64,000 nt of DNA, taken from positions 226,386,001 through 226,450,000 of the forward strand of contig NC_091247.1 in the NCBI RefSeq assembly GCF_042477335.2, in the 5' to 3' direction. Position 1 is the first letter of the stretch. The number at the start of each line of letters is the position of its first letter. The notes under the pieces are model-generated. The model had not been told where the DNA came from. It was given only the letters and a program-made list of their open reading frames with translations, and did not search any database. The translations under genes and the position numbers were made by a program. Positions 10,441-22,300 of this stretch are shown in pieces. The stretch is from Ovis canadensis (Eukaryota > Chordata > Mammalia > Artiodactyla > Bovidae).

Positions 10441-11108
10441 CCTTTACATTATTTACTAACCTTATGAGGTGGACACCATCACCACCCTCACTTCACCAAA
10501 GGGGAAACTGACCCAGAGAGGTACAGGTCCTGCCCAAGTCCACACAGCTTAGCAGTGACAGAATCATGGCTGAAACCCAACCGCTGGGTCTGCCCATAAA
10601 GCCAGCTCTCGTAACCATCGAAGGGGAGCTAATCTGGCTGTCACCTCCTGCCAAGCGGTGATCCAAAATGGCCTAAACGAGTACAAAAGCCCAGGACCCG
10701 TTACTTCCCAGTGTGAAATAGAAAACACTTAAAAACCTTCTGTTTCTGGTCCTTAGCAAGCTCACCTCTATTTGAGAGTGGAGAAAAGTAACCCTTGAAG
10801 AGGGTGTGACTTGCCAGGGGTCAACTGCTTACAGCCTGGTTCTTCCATCAGCTTGCTGTCTTTCAAACGTATGCCCAGACCCAGAAGCCTCCGGGCCAGC
10901 CTTGACCCTGCCCACCCTTCCCCTTCCCACTGGAGGCCGCCTCGCCTGCCTGTGTCACAGCCCCGCCCCACCTGCAGATGCTCCCTTGCTGACCACCTCT
11001 TCCACTCAATTCTGGCCAAGTTCCTTATAAGCAGGTGAGTAGCCCAAGTCTTCAGAGACTTTATAAATGAGTGATAAAGTCAAACACAGACCTAAAGGTT
11101 TTTAGAAT
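10441..11108. other. Unique intergenic sequence
   Basis: Contains a sequence typical of old MIR-like elements near 10470-10560 (CTTCACCAAAGGGGAAACTG and TCCACACAGCTTAGCAGTG). I see no gene. Confidence 0.4.
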
Positions 11109-11290
11109 GTTGCTGTTTAATCACTAAGTCGTGTCCGATTCTTTTACAACCCAATGGACTGTAGGCCACCAGTCTCCTCTGTCCATGGCATTTTCCAGGC
11201 AAGAATACTGCAGTGGGTTGCCATTTCCTTCTCCAGGGGATCTTCCCCACCTAGGGACAGAACCTGCACTGCAGGCAGATTCTTTACTGT
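11109..11290 (-). repeat. Bov-tA SINE
   Basis: Antisense copy with TCACTAAGTCGTGTCCGATTC, CCATGGCATTTTCCAGGCAAG, and the antisense tRNA head GCAGGCAGATTCTTTACTG. Confidence 0.85.
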
Positions 11291-11884
11291 GGGGTTCTTA
11301 AACATAATGGGTAAAAGAATTATGTAGCCCACTTAAAAAAACTCACATCTCCAGGTTCTACTTTCCGGAGGTTGGTTCAGTAGATCAGGGCTGCGGCCCA
11401 GGAATGTGCATTTTTAAAATAAGCAGGGTCTTTCTGTCTGCTGTAGCAGTAATTCGGGAAATATTAACTGAATCCCTGCACCACGCCACGCACCGTGCAG
11501 CCTCTGGGCTCATGGAGCGAAGGACTGGGCCCCGTCTCCAGGCACCAGTCCAGCTCAGAAAACAGATGACTAGGTTAACTGGCAAGGAATGCAGTGTGGG
11601 AAGGGGTGCCTGGGAGGAGCTAATGTCTTGTCTCTTCCCAGGCAAGAAGGGAAACATGGACTTAATATTTACCCCAGGAAGGCAAGAGAATTAAGGTATT
11701 GCCACTTAAGTGGGAAAGGGTGTCAGGGTCTCTGGGAAGGGGTGGAAACGTGAGACCACATGATACTGAAAATCCTTCTCTTGTCCTGTCTCTTCTCTCC
11801 CTGCATTTATCACCATGTGCTATTACTTATTACATGCTGTCATTTGAGACAGGAAGCTGTTTCCACCACCAAAATAAAGCCCCA
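11291..11884. other. Unique intergenic sequence
   Basis: I see no gene or clear element in this stretch. Confidence 0.4.
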
Positions 11885-12320
11885 TGTTGCAGGGAGAAGT
11901 CAATTCTGACTCCACCTTGACATTGTTGCCCTTGCTTTCTGCTGCTTTTGTTATTACAATCATACATAATGCCCTGCCTCAGAGAATTCTGCCCCTCTGC
12001 CTGTTAAGTGCCTTTGTGCATAACCCTGTCCACCTGGAGAAGGCAGGAAGAAAGAATTTAACACATCTCTCTGCCTGAGACTTGGCATTCTAAAAGAATA
12101 TTTCCAAGATTAAAGACCTTTATTTTACTTTGTCTCCTCACCCCTCCCCCATCTCAGATCCATAAAAGAACCTGGCATCCAGACCCCTACAAGATGGGTT
12201 ACTTTGAGACATCAGTTTGCCCTCTTCTCAGTCAGCCAGCTTTCCAAATAAAGTCAGAGTTCTGGCCTCATTTCCTCCTCTCCCCAGATTCACTGCCTAT
12301 CCTACCAGGATCAGAGCGAG
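11885..12320 (+). mobile_element. Probable solo LTR of an ERV1-type endogenous retrovirus
   Basis: The layout is that of an LTR: a TG-starting U3-like region, a TATA-like CATAAAAGAACC at about 12160, a short R region, and AATAAA at about 12246-12251 followed by a T/C-rich U5-like end. The wording (AGAATATTTC, TTTACTTTGTCTCCTCACCCC, AAAGAACCTGGCATCCAG) resembles ruminant ERV1/MER41-like LTRs as I recall them. No internal viral genes adjoin it, so it is probably a solo LTR. Exact ends and family need a repeat search. Confidence 0.55.
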
Positions 12321-12740
12321 CTTAGACTCAGCAACACCAGAGCTGTCTTGTTTTACAATGTGAATAGTCCCCGCGTCAACCCCTGGTTAACACTCTTGAC
12401 ATTCACTGCAGTTGAAAGAATGGGAGCCATTGACTCGCTGCTCAGTCAGTGAGTGCCCAGCCCTGTGCCCGGCGCTTTTACACTCTCCTGCAAAAGCCTT
12501 GTAATCCATCCCTGCTAAGCAGGTAAGACGTCACCTTCATTCTGTCAACGAGGAGCCTGAGCCCCAGGAACTTCAGAGACCTGAAGGGTCCACGTGGCCA
12601 GCGGGAGAGGTGCAGGGCGCCAATCCGGATTTGTGAGGCTCCGCAGGCCGGGGTGGAGGAGGCCACAGCTGCAGCCAGGCGTGGAGAGCGCGGCGCTTCG
12701 CCAGAGTGCGGGGACAAGCGCAGCACCGCGGAGCCAAGGA
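12321..12740. other. Unique sequence upstream of SAMM50
   Basis: Becomes CpG-rich toward its right end (from about 12590). No exon recognised. Confidence 0.4.
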
Positions 12741-12856
12741 CATGGACACGAGTTTGACCAAACTCCGAGGACGTGGAGATGGACAGGGAGGCCTGGCGTG
12801 CTGCAACCCATGGGGTCGCAAAGAGTCTGAGAAGACTGAGCGGCTGAACTGAACTA
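12741..12856 (+). repeat. BovB LINE 3'-end fragment
   Basis: A truncated sense copy that keeps GGAGATGGACAGGGAGGCCT, GGGGTCGCAAAGAGTCTGAG and the terminal CTGAACTGAACT. It lies about 400 bp upstream of the SAMM50 start codon. Confidence 0.85.
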
Positions 12857-13136
12857 AACACGAGGTTTAAGGGAAACACATGAGGCCCGACGCGCTCACC
12901 AGCTGGTGTACTGTCCCCCAGGGGCAACTCCGGGGCGCCCCTTCACCCCCAGTTCCCCACGGAGACAAGCTGTCCACTCGCCGCTAGCTCCTCCGAGCGC
13001 TAACGAACGCGCGGTGCTGGGGCCATCTCCAGGTCTCAGGGCTTCGGGCGCCCGCGTGTACATCCGGGTCACGGATGCCTATGAGCCAATGAGCGAAAGC
13101 ATCGTGAGCCAAGGGGCGGGGCGAAGGCGGGACATC

Positions 13137-13163
13137 ATGGCCGCCCCCAGTCCGCCGCGTTAG
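13137..13163 (+). other. Possible upstream ORF (8 codons)
   Basis: ATG in a strong context (A at -3, G at +4) encodes MAAPSPPR then TAG, 120 nt before the SAMM50 ATG. It matters only if transcription starts upstream of it. The same bases may instead act as a YY1-like promoter site. Confidence 0.3.
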
Positions 13164-13283
13164 GGGCTTGTGGGTGTTGCCCTAATCCGGAGCTCGGTCA
13201 CCGGAGCCCCGCCCTCTGTCCTCACCCGCCGAGCTTTCGTCCGGCCGGGACTGCTCTGGAAGGCGGCGGCCAGAGAGGGAGAC

Positions 13284-13304
13284 ATGGGGACGGTGCACGC
13301 CCGG
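13284..13304 (+). CDS. SAMM50: SAMM50 exon 1 (coding part), residues 1-7
   Basis: ATG at 13284 (GAGACATGG, A at -2, G at +4) begins MGTVHAR, followed by donor GTAAGA at 13305. Phase 0. This start is chosen because it gives the family N-terminus and length. Confidence 0.93.
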
Positions 13305-16300
13305 GTAAGAGGCCCAGCGACCCGCGCGGCCTGCGTGACCTCGGGGCGGGCGTCGCGGGGAGACGCTGTCGCGGTTGCGCCCGGGGTTGCCCCGGTAAAA
13401 AGAGGGCGGCGGCGCCCGAAGGCTAGCGGTGAACGGTGCCGGGGTGGGGGTGGGGGAGCCCCAGTGCTGCGCCGCCGCAGGCCGGATGGAGGAGGCCGCA
13501 AAGATGCCTCCACCCGCTACGGCAGGCTTCCGAGCTGGAAAACGATACCCAGAGGAGAGACCTGACTTGCCCAAGGTCACTTAGCAGTGGGGCCGGCAAA
13601 GGGCCAGCGGGCTTTCCGCGATGTCCTGCAGCGGAGGAATAAATTTTTTCTGCCCTGAGCGGTTTCGGGTATCTGAGTTCCTTCAGTTCAGTCTCTCAGT
13701 CGTGTCCGACTCTTTGCGACCCCGGGAATGCAGCATCCCAGGCCTCCCTCTCCATCACCAACTCCCGGAGTTAGCTCAAACTCATGTCCATTGAGTCCGT
13801 GATGCCCCCCAACCGTCTCATTTTCTGTCGTCCCCTTCTCCTCCCTCCTTCAGTCTTTCCTAGCATCAGGATCTCTTCCAATGAATCGGTTTTTTCGCAT
13901 CAGGTGGCCAAAGTATTGGAGTTTCAGCTTCAGTATCAGTCCTTCCAAAGAATATTCAGGACCGATTTCCTTTAGGATGGACTGGTTGGATCTCCTTGCA
14001 GTCCAAGGGACTCTCAAGAGTCTTCTCCAACACCACACTTCAAAAGCATCAATTCTTCGGCGCTCAGCTTTCTTTATAGTCCAACTCTCACATCCATCCA
14101 TGACCACTGGAAAAACCAGAGCTTTGACTAGATGGATCTTTGTTGGCAAAGTAATGTCTCTGCTTTTTTTGCTTTTTTCCAGTCTCTCCTGCTCAGCCGC
14201 TGCTGGGGTCTTGCTAGGCTTCCCTAGAGCAGGAAGCATCTTCTGAAGTATTCCAACCCAGGCTCAGGAGTCCTCATGTCTCCTGGTTACCGCGCAAAGA
14301 GGGAACTGGGCTGAGTGGAGGCGGTAGTAGTATCCACTCACTGGGCTCTTGGGAGAATTGAAACTCACAATGCATGTAAATGCACTTGCTTGGGTACAGT
14401 AGTAGGCAGACTGCCCAGCTGCTCTCCTTTATCGCAGGCTTAACTGCTGCTGCTGCTAAGTCATATCAGTCGTGTCTGACTCTGTGCACCCCCATAGACG
14501 GCAGTCCACCAGGCTCCCCTGTCCCTGGGATTCTCCAGGCAAGAACACTGGAGTGGGTTGCCATTTCCTTCTCCAGTGCATGAAAGTGAAAAGTGAAAGG
14601 GAAGTCGCTCAGTCGTGCCCGACTCTTAGCGATCCCACGGACTGGAGCCCATCAGGCTCCTCAGTCCATGGGATTTTCCAGGCAAGAGTACTGGAGTGGG
14701 GTGCCATTGCCTTCTCCCAATCTTAACTGAGGCCCAGAGAAAGAATATCTGTCCAAGGCCTTACCGTTCAAGCCTCAGAATGTTTTGAAACTGAATGTCC
14801 TGAACCATCTGCATGTTCCTGAGTCCCAGCCCACAGCACAACTTTTTCTGCAGCATAGTTGCGCTGCTTAGAAGTTTTCAGGAGTTTTCCTGAAAGAATT
14901 TGGCACAGATGTCCCAGCATGGTGTCCAAAATTGAACTTAACCTCCCTTTGCCTGGAGAAGGAAATGACAACCCACTCCAGTATTCTTGCCTTGAGAATC
15001 CCATGGATGGAGGAGCCCGGTGAGCTATAGTCCACGGGTTCACAAAGAGTTGGACATGACTGAGCGACTTCACTTTCACTTTGCCAGATATTTCCTTCAA
15101 ATAAAACACTATTTGGACCGTACTGGTGGGCATAGCTCCCCTCATCACTTGCAGTAGCTGACAAAACGGGCCAGTCTTTTAGAAGTGAAGTGAAGGTTCC
15201 TCATTTGTGTCTGACTCTTTGTGACCCCATGGACTATATAGTCCACTGAATTCTCTAGGCCAGAATACTGGAGTGGGTAGCCTTTCCCTTCTCCAGGGGA
15301 TTGTCCCAAACCAGGGATAGAACCCAGGTCTCCCGCATTGCAGGCGGATTCTTTACCAGTTGAGCCACAAAGGAAGCCCATGGTTTTTTAGAATTCAGTT
15401 CAAATCATTTTCTACACAAACCTTGTCTCCCCTCCGTTCCTCATTTTGGATGTGTTACCAACCTCCTTGATTGACATTTCTCTTCTGGTGCCCTGTTTTA
15501 GCTCTGCATTTTTCACTTAACCTTTTAGATTGTTAGTTTCTAGATGACAATAGGAACCACATCTTATTTGCCCTGGATCCCTTGTAGCATCTTGGCAAAG
15601 TAAACATTTGTTCATTCATTCAGCTCATGTTTACCGATGGTCAGCTGTGTGCTACCTGGCACTGTTCTAGGTGCTCAGAGTATAGGAACAAAAAAACTGC
15701 TTTTATTGAGCTCCTTTGACACTAAAACTGCCACTCCTTTATTGAATATATTGACAAAAAATAATTTCAGTTCTTTAACTTCACTAGCCAGTGTTTGAAT
15801 TTTTTGGTCAGAACTCACAGTAAGAAAACTTCCCATATTTGCTATCTAGTACCCTCATGCATATGTGAAACAAAAGTTTTCTGAATCAGGACTTCGCCAG
15901 CGGTCCAGTGGTTGGGATGCTGTTTCCACTGTGGGGCGGGGGGTGCAGGAAAGGTTCAGTCCCTGGTTGGGGAGCTAGGATCCCACACATTTCGTGGCAA
16001 GACCAAAAAATTAAAAAAATTGGAATAAAGTTTCCTGAAACAGTGTTTACCATCGATATCTATTATTTTTTCTGGTATATTCTGTCTCATTCTAGTCTAT
16101 ATCACTTTAAAGATGGTGTTCATAACTCATTAAATTTATTTCATGTCCTGTTTCTTCCGTTAGCACTGCCTTGCCCAGTGCTTGGCATGTGGTGCTCAGT
16201 AAAGTTTGTCGACTCACAGTAGACATCTGCTTAAAGGTTAGAGGCTAGATCCAAATATTTATTTTAATTCATTTCACTGACTACTTAGCCAGACAGTGCA

Positions 16301-19300
16301 ACGTAAATTCTGTGAAGGTGAGACTCTTGCAAGTGCTTGTCACATAGTGAATGGATATTTGGTGAATGAATGAATCTCGGTTGGTGAAATAGTTAATTGA
16401 GGACATCAAGCTTTGGTAGTTAGTGAGACCGTAAAGACACCATCTGTTGAACTTAAAGTGTAAATTTCGGATTTAAGACTACAGATGGGTGTGGCAAGTC
16501 TTTGGTGAAATATGTTGTATGCTTCGAGATTTTAGAAACCATAAGGGAATTTTTTTTTTTAGCACAACAGCACATGAACTTTATGTCCAGACAAAATCTG
16601 TTTGTCAAGCATTCGAATAAGAACAATGAATATGTGTGTTGTTCCTAACCATAGTATATACTCTGCGTATAGGATTTACTCGTCTGTAATACACGTTTTA
16701 GCGCTAGGTAAACATAAATACAGAAGCCTGTTCATGAAAGGTTGCATTAAAAAGTTACTATTTTAGGGACTTCCCTGGCAGTCCAGTGGTTAAGACTTCA
16801 CCTTCCAATGCAGGAGGTGTTTGTCTGATCCCTGGTCAGAAAGCTAAGATCCCACATGCCTTATGGCCAAAAAACCAACAAATGTAAACCAGAAGCAATA
16901 TTGTAACAGATTCAATAAAGACTTTAAAAATGGTCCACATTAAAAAAAAATTTTTAAAGTTACTATTTTGATTTGTTTGCATGTTTGAGAAATACAGTAA
17001 TGATCCCCTGTTTTAAATATTTACACAACGAAAATGAAAGGATAATTATGTGAAATAAATTCTATTTCTTTGCCTGACATCATCTTCCCTTTTTACTCAT
17101 GTAAATAATCCACGTCAATCCCTGCAGGAAGGACCGAGTCTGTCTTATTCACGGCTGCCTTCCCTACTCTTAGACAGTAGGCACTCAGATATTTATTAAA
17201 TGTGAGAACAAAAGAAAAAAAAAAAAGAATTCACTCACCCATGCCGAGCGTGGCTGTTTTAGCTCATCTCTGGGGAGGAGGCTAGTTATCCTGGGCGGAG
17301 AGGGCCAGGTGCGCCCAGACAGGAGTGCGAGGGTTGCGTGTGGTCGGGTCGAGTCTGGAGTAGCAGAAGGGGGCTGCGGAGTGGAGCTCCTCCGTGCCCC
17401 GCTGAGGAGCCCAGCTGCACTCCGTCCCTGGGGACGCCTTTAAGGACCAGTCCTCAAGGGCCAGGATGGGAAAGCGGCCATGGTTCTGTCAGGTCGGTAC
17501 CTTTCCAGAGGACCGGTGCCATGATGAAGGGTCTACTGACAGGCCATTGAACGTTCCAGGGAAGAGGCGAGAATGGCCCAGAGTCCCCCTTGCTGCACGT
17601 TCCACCGGCGGCAGACACGCCCGTGCACTTCAGAAGCGCTTCTCTATGGAGAGCTGGTGGAGGAAGGAAGCAGCTGGTTACGGTCCCATGGTTCTCCCAG
17701 AGCTGCCTGTGTGTGCACTCACCTGGTGCCACTTGGGTGTCCAGGAGTCTCCGTGGTTAAGCAGTCACGTTGTTCAGTCGCTCGGTCGTGTCTGATTCTT
17801 TGTGACCCCATGAAATGAAGTGAAGTCGCTCAGTCATGTCCAGCTCTTTGCGACCCCATGGACTGTATAGTCCACCAGGCTCCTCCATCCATGGGATTTT
17901 CCAGGCAAGAGTACTGGAGTGGGTTGCCATTGCCTTCTCCAGATCTTCCCTACCCGGGGATTGAACCTGGGTGTCCCGCATGGTATTGGCTCCGGCTTCA
18001 CCATGTGGCCCCGTGGACTGAAGCAATTATGTATGTAATAAATATACGATATTATATGTACATTGTTTTGTATACTATTGTCATATCTCCATAATTATTA
18101 CTGTAGAGTCCTTCCTCAGAAGATGCTTGAACACTTTTGAGGCAACGTCACTTCAGACTGAAGGGCCGCTTTCTGGCACATGCTACTCCCCTTAGTGTGT
18201 AAGTGAGACTTTCTGAACCGAAACAAATCTGTCAGAGTCCGGAGAAGTATCTTTCAGTAATTTGGTTTGTTAATGTAGCTATCCTAGATTGTATCTAGTT
18301 TTGGTTTAAAAAATTGGAACGCTTTCTATAACAGGAAAGCAGGGGTTTTTTTTGTCTTCACGCGAGTAAAAGCAGGGGTTTTTTTTGTCTTCACGCGAAT
18401 CTCAGGTGTACAGAACTAAGTTCATGGAGCAGTCATTGTAGTTTGTGCCTGACCCTTTTGTTGATTAATTTTCACCTTTGTTTTCTGTGATAACAATACT
18501 CTGGACCCCGAAGGGTCGCTGCCGGCCGAAGGCTTGCAAGTCGACAGCTGCTTCCGCTCTCCGTGCTCCCCACGCCGCTGCCACCAGCACTAGAGCGAGC
18601 TGTGGGCCTGAGTTTTCTGGAGCGCCATCTAAAGACAAAAACGAAAAGATTCTGGCTTTTTAATGGAAGTTCATTTATCTGTGGTTCCCCCCCCCCCCCC
18701 CACCCCTTTCAGAGTTTGGAGCCTCTTCCAGCCAGTGGACCTGATTTCGGAGCATTAGGAGAAGAAGCTGAATTTGTTGAAGTTGAACCTGAAGCTAAGC
18801 AGGAAATTCTTGAGAACAAGGATGTGCGTATCCTGTGGAGGGCGAGGGCTCCATACCGTTGCTGCTAGAAGCACTCGCTTCCACAAGCTGCTGGGAAAAC
18901 AGACAGGGATTAACCTTGTTGACACCTTTATCAAAGGAGAGTTTGCAGCCAGCTACGTTTTAGAAAGACTGGACACTTATTAGAGAAATAGCTTCTGGTT
19001 TTAGAGGAATAGTTTTTCCTCGGTGATTCTTTCTGTGGGAAGGGTAAACAAACCCATTTTTGTATTGATGTTACAAAAAACCCAAAAGTATTTCAAAGAG
19101 AAACTCAAGTGGTGGTAAAGTTTAAACTGTGTTCCCTCCTCCCAGAAAAGACTTTGGGTCCTGAATGAAACTTTTCCTTAACTTTGTTGCCTTTGAAATT
19201 AAATAGAGAAAGGTAAACACCTTTTCATTAGTTCTTTTTTCTATTTTAAATTTACTTAGTTTGAATTGGAGGATACTTGCTTTGCCCTGTTGCGTTGGTT

Positions 19301-22300
19301 TCTGCCATAGGTCACCCTGAATCAGCCATAGGTGTACATATGGCTTCCCTCTTGAACCTCCCTCCCACCTCCCTTTCATTAGTTCTTTGATTACAATTGT
19401 ATAGTGTTCTGATCACCTATAAGTCATGCAGGCCCAAACACTCCCTGTTAATGCCTGCTTGATTTTTCTCTGTTACTCACTACCATCTGCTCTACTATGT
19501 AGATTGCCTGTTTCTCTCCCCTTTAGAGTATAACCTCCATAGAGTCGGGAATTTTAAAGTCTTGCTTACTGATATATTCTCAGTGTTCAGTATGATACTT
19601 TGTTTGTAGGCAATCAGTGCATCTTTATTGAATGAATGAGTGAAGTAGGTATTCATAGACAAGGGAACGGCTCTGAGCTGGCGTGTATCATGCTATAAAC
19701 AGGATCTCCGGCAAAATGCTCAGTTACTAAACCAGGTCACAGTCAGCACCATCCAGAGGCCCCTGCCCCAGGGAGCATGTGGAGAAGGAGGTCCAGAGGA
19801 CCTCTGCACCCTGCGTGGCTTTAGGCCTGACCTGGCCCTTGGTCATTTGGCTGCAGAGACCTTGTAAGTCTCGTTCACAGGAAGTACAGACCTAGTCAGT
19901 TCAAGGGATCAGTTGTTTTGAAAAGGCATGGAATTAAGAAACGTGGGTCATTAAATTAAAAAAAGAAAGTCTTTGAAAGTGATTTTAGGTATTTGTCTTT
20001 ACCCTTGATGTCTGGTCTTGTGCCCCGTCTTGTTCTCAACGATCTTGTGTCCCCTTGTCACGTTCAGGTGGTGGTTCAACACGTTCATTTTGATGGACTT
20101 GGAAGGACTAAGGACGACATCATCATGTGTGAAATTAGAGATGTTTTTAAGGCTAAAAACCTTATCGAGGCAAGTATCCCGCTCTGTGTGGCCTTCTTCC
20201 CATCCCCTTCCGTACCCCGTGGACCTCTGCCGCACCACCGGGTACCCTGCCCCCACTGATAAGCTCGCCTCCTACCGGGAAGGGGGCTGAACCCCCTCTG
20301 TTCCCAGAAGCCCCCCCACAAACTGACATGCTCTCGCATCCACCCTGACTCCAGAGAAGAGGTATTCCCCCATCCTGCCCAGGGCTGCCCCTCCCCGTGT
20401 CCCTTGCAGCCGTCCTGGCTTTGCCTTGGAGCTGCTGGTAGGGGGTCTTGACCCTTCCTGCACCCCCTTGGTGCTCAGTGCACTTTCCCTTCAGGGCCCT
20501 CCATGACCGTGGGGGGGTGGGCTCTTCTCTGCCACCCACCCCCGCCAACTCCTAGGGCCCTTACTCGACTATGCAGCTGCGTCTTTCCTGGCTTGCACCG
20601 TCCTCTCCTCTGTGGCTTTCTTGTGTCTGCTCTCGGAACCACACTTAGGTACCTGGCAGAGTCGCAGGTACGGCGAAGTCGCCAGAGCAGCTTCTTGGTG
20701 ACCATGTCCGGCTGGCTCCAGTCCCCATTGCATGTGATCTCTTAAGCAGTGTTCAGCCATTCCCACTTTTAAAAGTACAGTATTTTTTTTTTTAAGATTA
20801 ATATTCTCAGGGAATCATCAACTTTGCACGAATGCTAAGCCGCCAGCCTGGTCTCACAGCCACCATGTATGTCTCTGTATCTTAGAGGAATACCATCTCT
20901 GTTTTTCTCTCTTACAGGTTATGAGGAAATCTCACGAAGCCCGTGAAAAGTTACTGCGTCTAGGAATATTTAGACAAGTGGATGTTTTGATCGATACGTG
21001 TCAGGGTAGGCATCCTGCTTTTAGCTTCTCTCTGATTTCACCTTTTCGTCTGTTCCCCTAGGATCATGGACGCTATTTATGTGTCCAGGCAGAGAGCACG
21101 TGCATTCTCAAGGAATTCACTGGGTCTTCATGTCAGGCCGAGGGAGGTCAGGTGACTTTGAAGATGCTGCTTGCTGAGCCCCTGGATGGGACCAGGGTTC
21201 TGAGAAGGAGAGAGCCAGGCTTTTTGGGGATAGCCTACCTCAGCGGGTGTACGAATAAGCTCTTGGGAGATTCCACCTAAATGTGTTGAGAAGAGGAGGC
21301 AAGTGGGAGTCAGATTTCACTTTTGAGTGTCTGTTCACTTGCTCAATTGCTATGATATTGGGCAGCTGTCTTACCTTGGTGTTTTTTCTTTGGTTAATGA
21401 GTCCCTGCCGTGGGAAGAGACTATGGCAGACGAGACATGGTGTCTTTCCAAAGAAGCTTCTGGTCAAGTGGAAGAGGCTTGGGGACAGACAGAGAAGTGA
21501 GGACAGTTCAGCTGATAGGTTGTGCTGTTTGGGGCCGGGCCCTGGGGGAGGAGACTTAGCCTCTCAGTCAGCAGAGGCAAAGTGGATCAGAGAAGACTTC
21601 CTGGACGAGGTGACGCAGATGCTGAGACCTAAAAGAGGCTTGTGAGTGCGTCTGGGGAGCAGAGCTGATGAGGAACGTTCTGGGGAGAGAGAATAGGCCC
21701 AGAGGCCAGAGAGAAAGGGTCACTGGGTGGACGCCAGGGCTCCGGAGCCAGAAGGCAGTCGTGGGGAATGAGTGATGCAAGACGAGGCAGGAGAAGGATC
21801 AGGAGGCGGGTCATGAAGGACTCCGTGTGTGGCGGTTCACTCCGTTCCGACGTCCCCCGAGAACTACATATTTGGAATGAATCAGAGAACAAGTGAACTC
21901 TTCAGGATTGAGTGAAAGATAATTTTGAGAAGATGAAAATGAAACAGTATATGAAAGTGCTTGCAAAAATATAAAATGCTGTGTAAGTGAAAGGCGTTTC
22001 TACCACCTGGAGTACAGGTTCATCTGTGGCTAGCAGAGCCCTGGGCCTTGCCCCAGCGGGACGGGTGTGGCGGTGGCCCTCGCCAGGGCTCCGGAGTGCT
22101 TGCTGGTGGCGGGTCCCGTGGGCGGCATGCAGGTTTAGTGCCCTCCTCTCTTGTGAACGTGATGTGTATGTGGTCAGCTGGTCCACCTCTGTCCGCGGTT
22201 CTCCACCCTGGCGGCCTTTAGATCCACCCAGGAGCTTTTAAGAAAGAATGTGGGCATCACCCACTCGTCCGATGTCTAGGATGTGCAGTGCCAAAACTGA

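Larger units (their letters stand above)
12875..13640 (+). promoter_or_regulatory. SAMM50: SAMM50 CpG-rich promoter region
   Basis: CpG density rises sharply here against a CpG-poor background, as in a TATA-less housekeeping promoter. Visible elements are a CCAAT box at 13086, a GC box GGGGCGGGGC at 13113-13122, a YY1-like ATCATGGCCGCC near 13134, and an inverted GC box CCCCGCCC at 13207. The start codon at 13284 and first donor at 13305 lie inside the island. The transcription start is probably between about 13140 and 13280 but is not determined by the sequence. Confidence 0.75.
13305..18712 (+). other. SAMM50: SAMM50 intron 1
   Basis: The second longest intron. It holds the antisense BovB piece, several SINEs, an MIR-like stretch near 15600-15690, the 33-bp duplication at 18336 and a poly-C tract just before exon 2. 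The stretch 17000-17750 is unique and partly GC-rich, with nothing recognised. Confidence 0.85.

Noticed and set aside
9763-10467. Several overlapping open frames rich in Cys-Val or His-Thr
   Set aside because: They are translations of GT/CA tracts in the minisatellite. Both strands and several frames stay open because the repeat lacks stop codons.
18821-18828. Alternative donors for SAMM50 exon 2 further right
   Set aside because: Only the GT right after GAT (18823) keeps the protein in frame with exon 3 and yields the family sequence.
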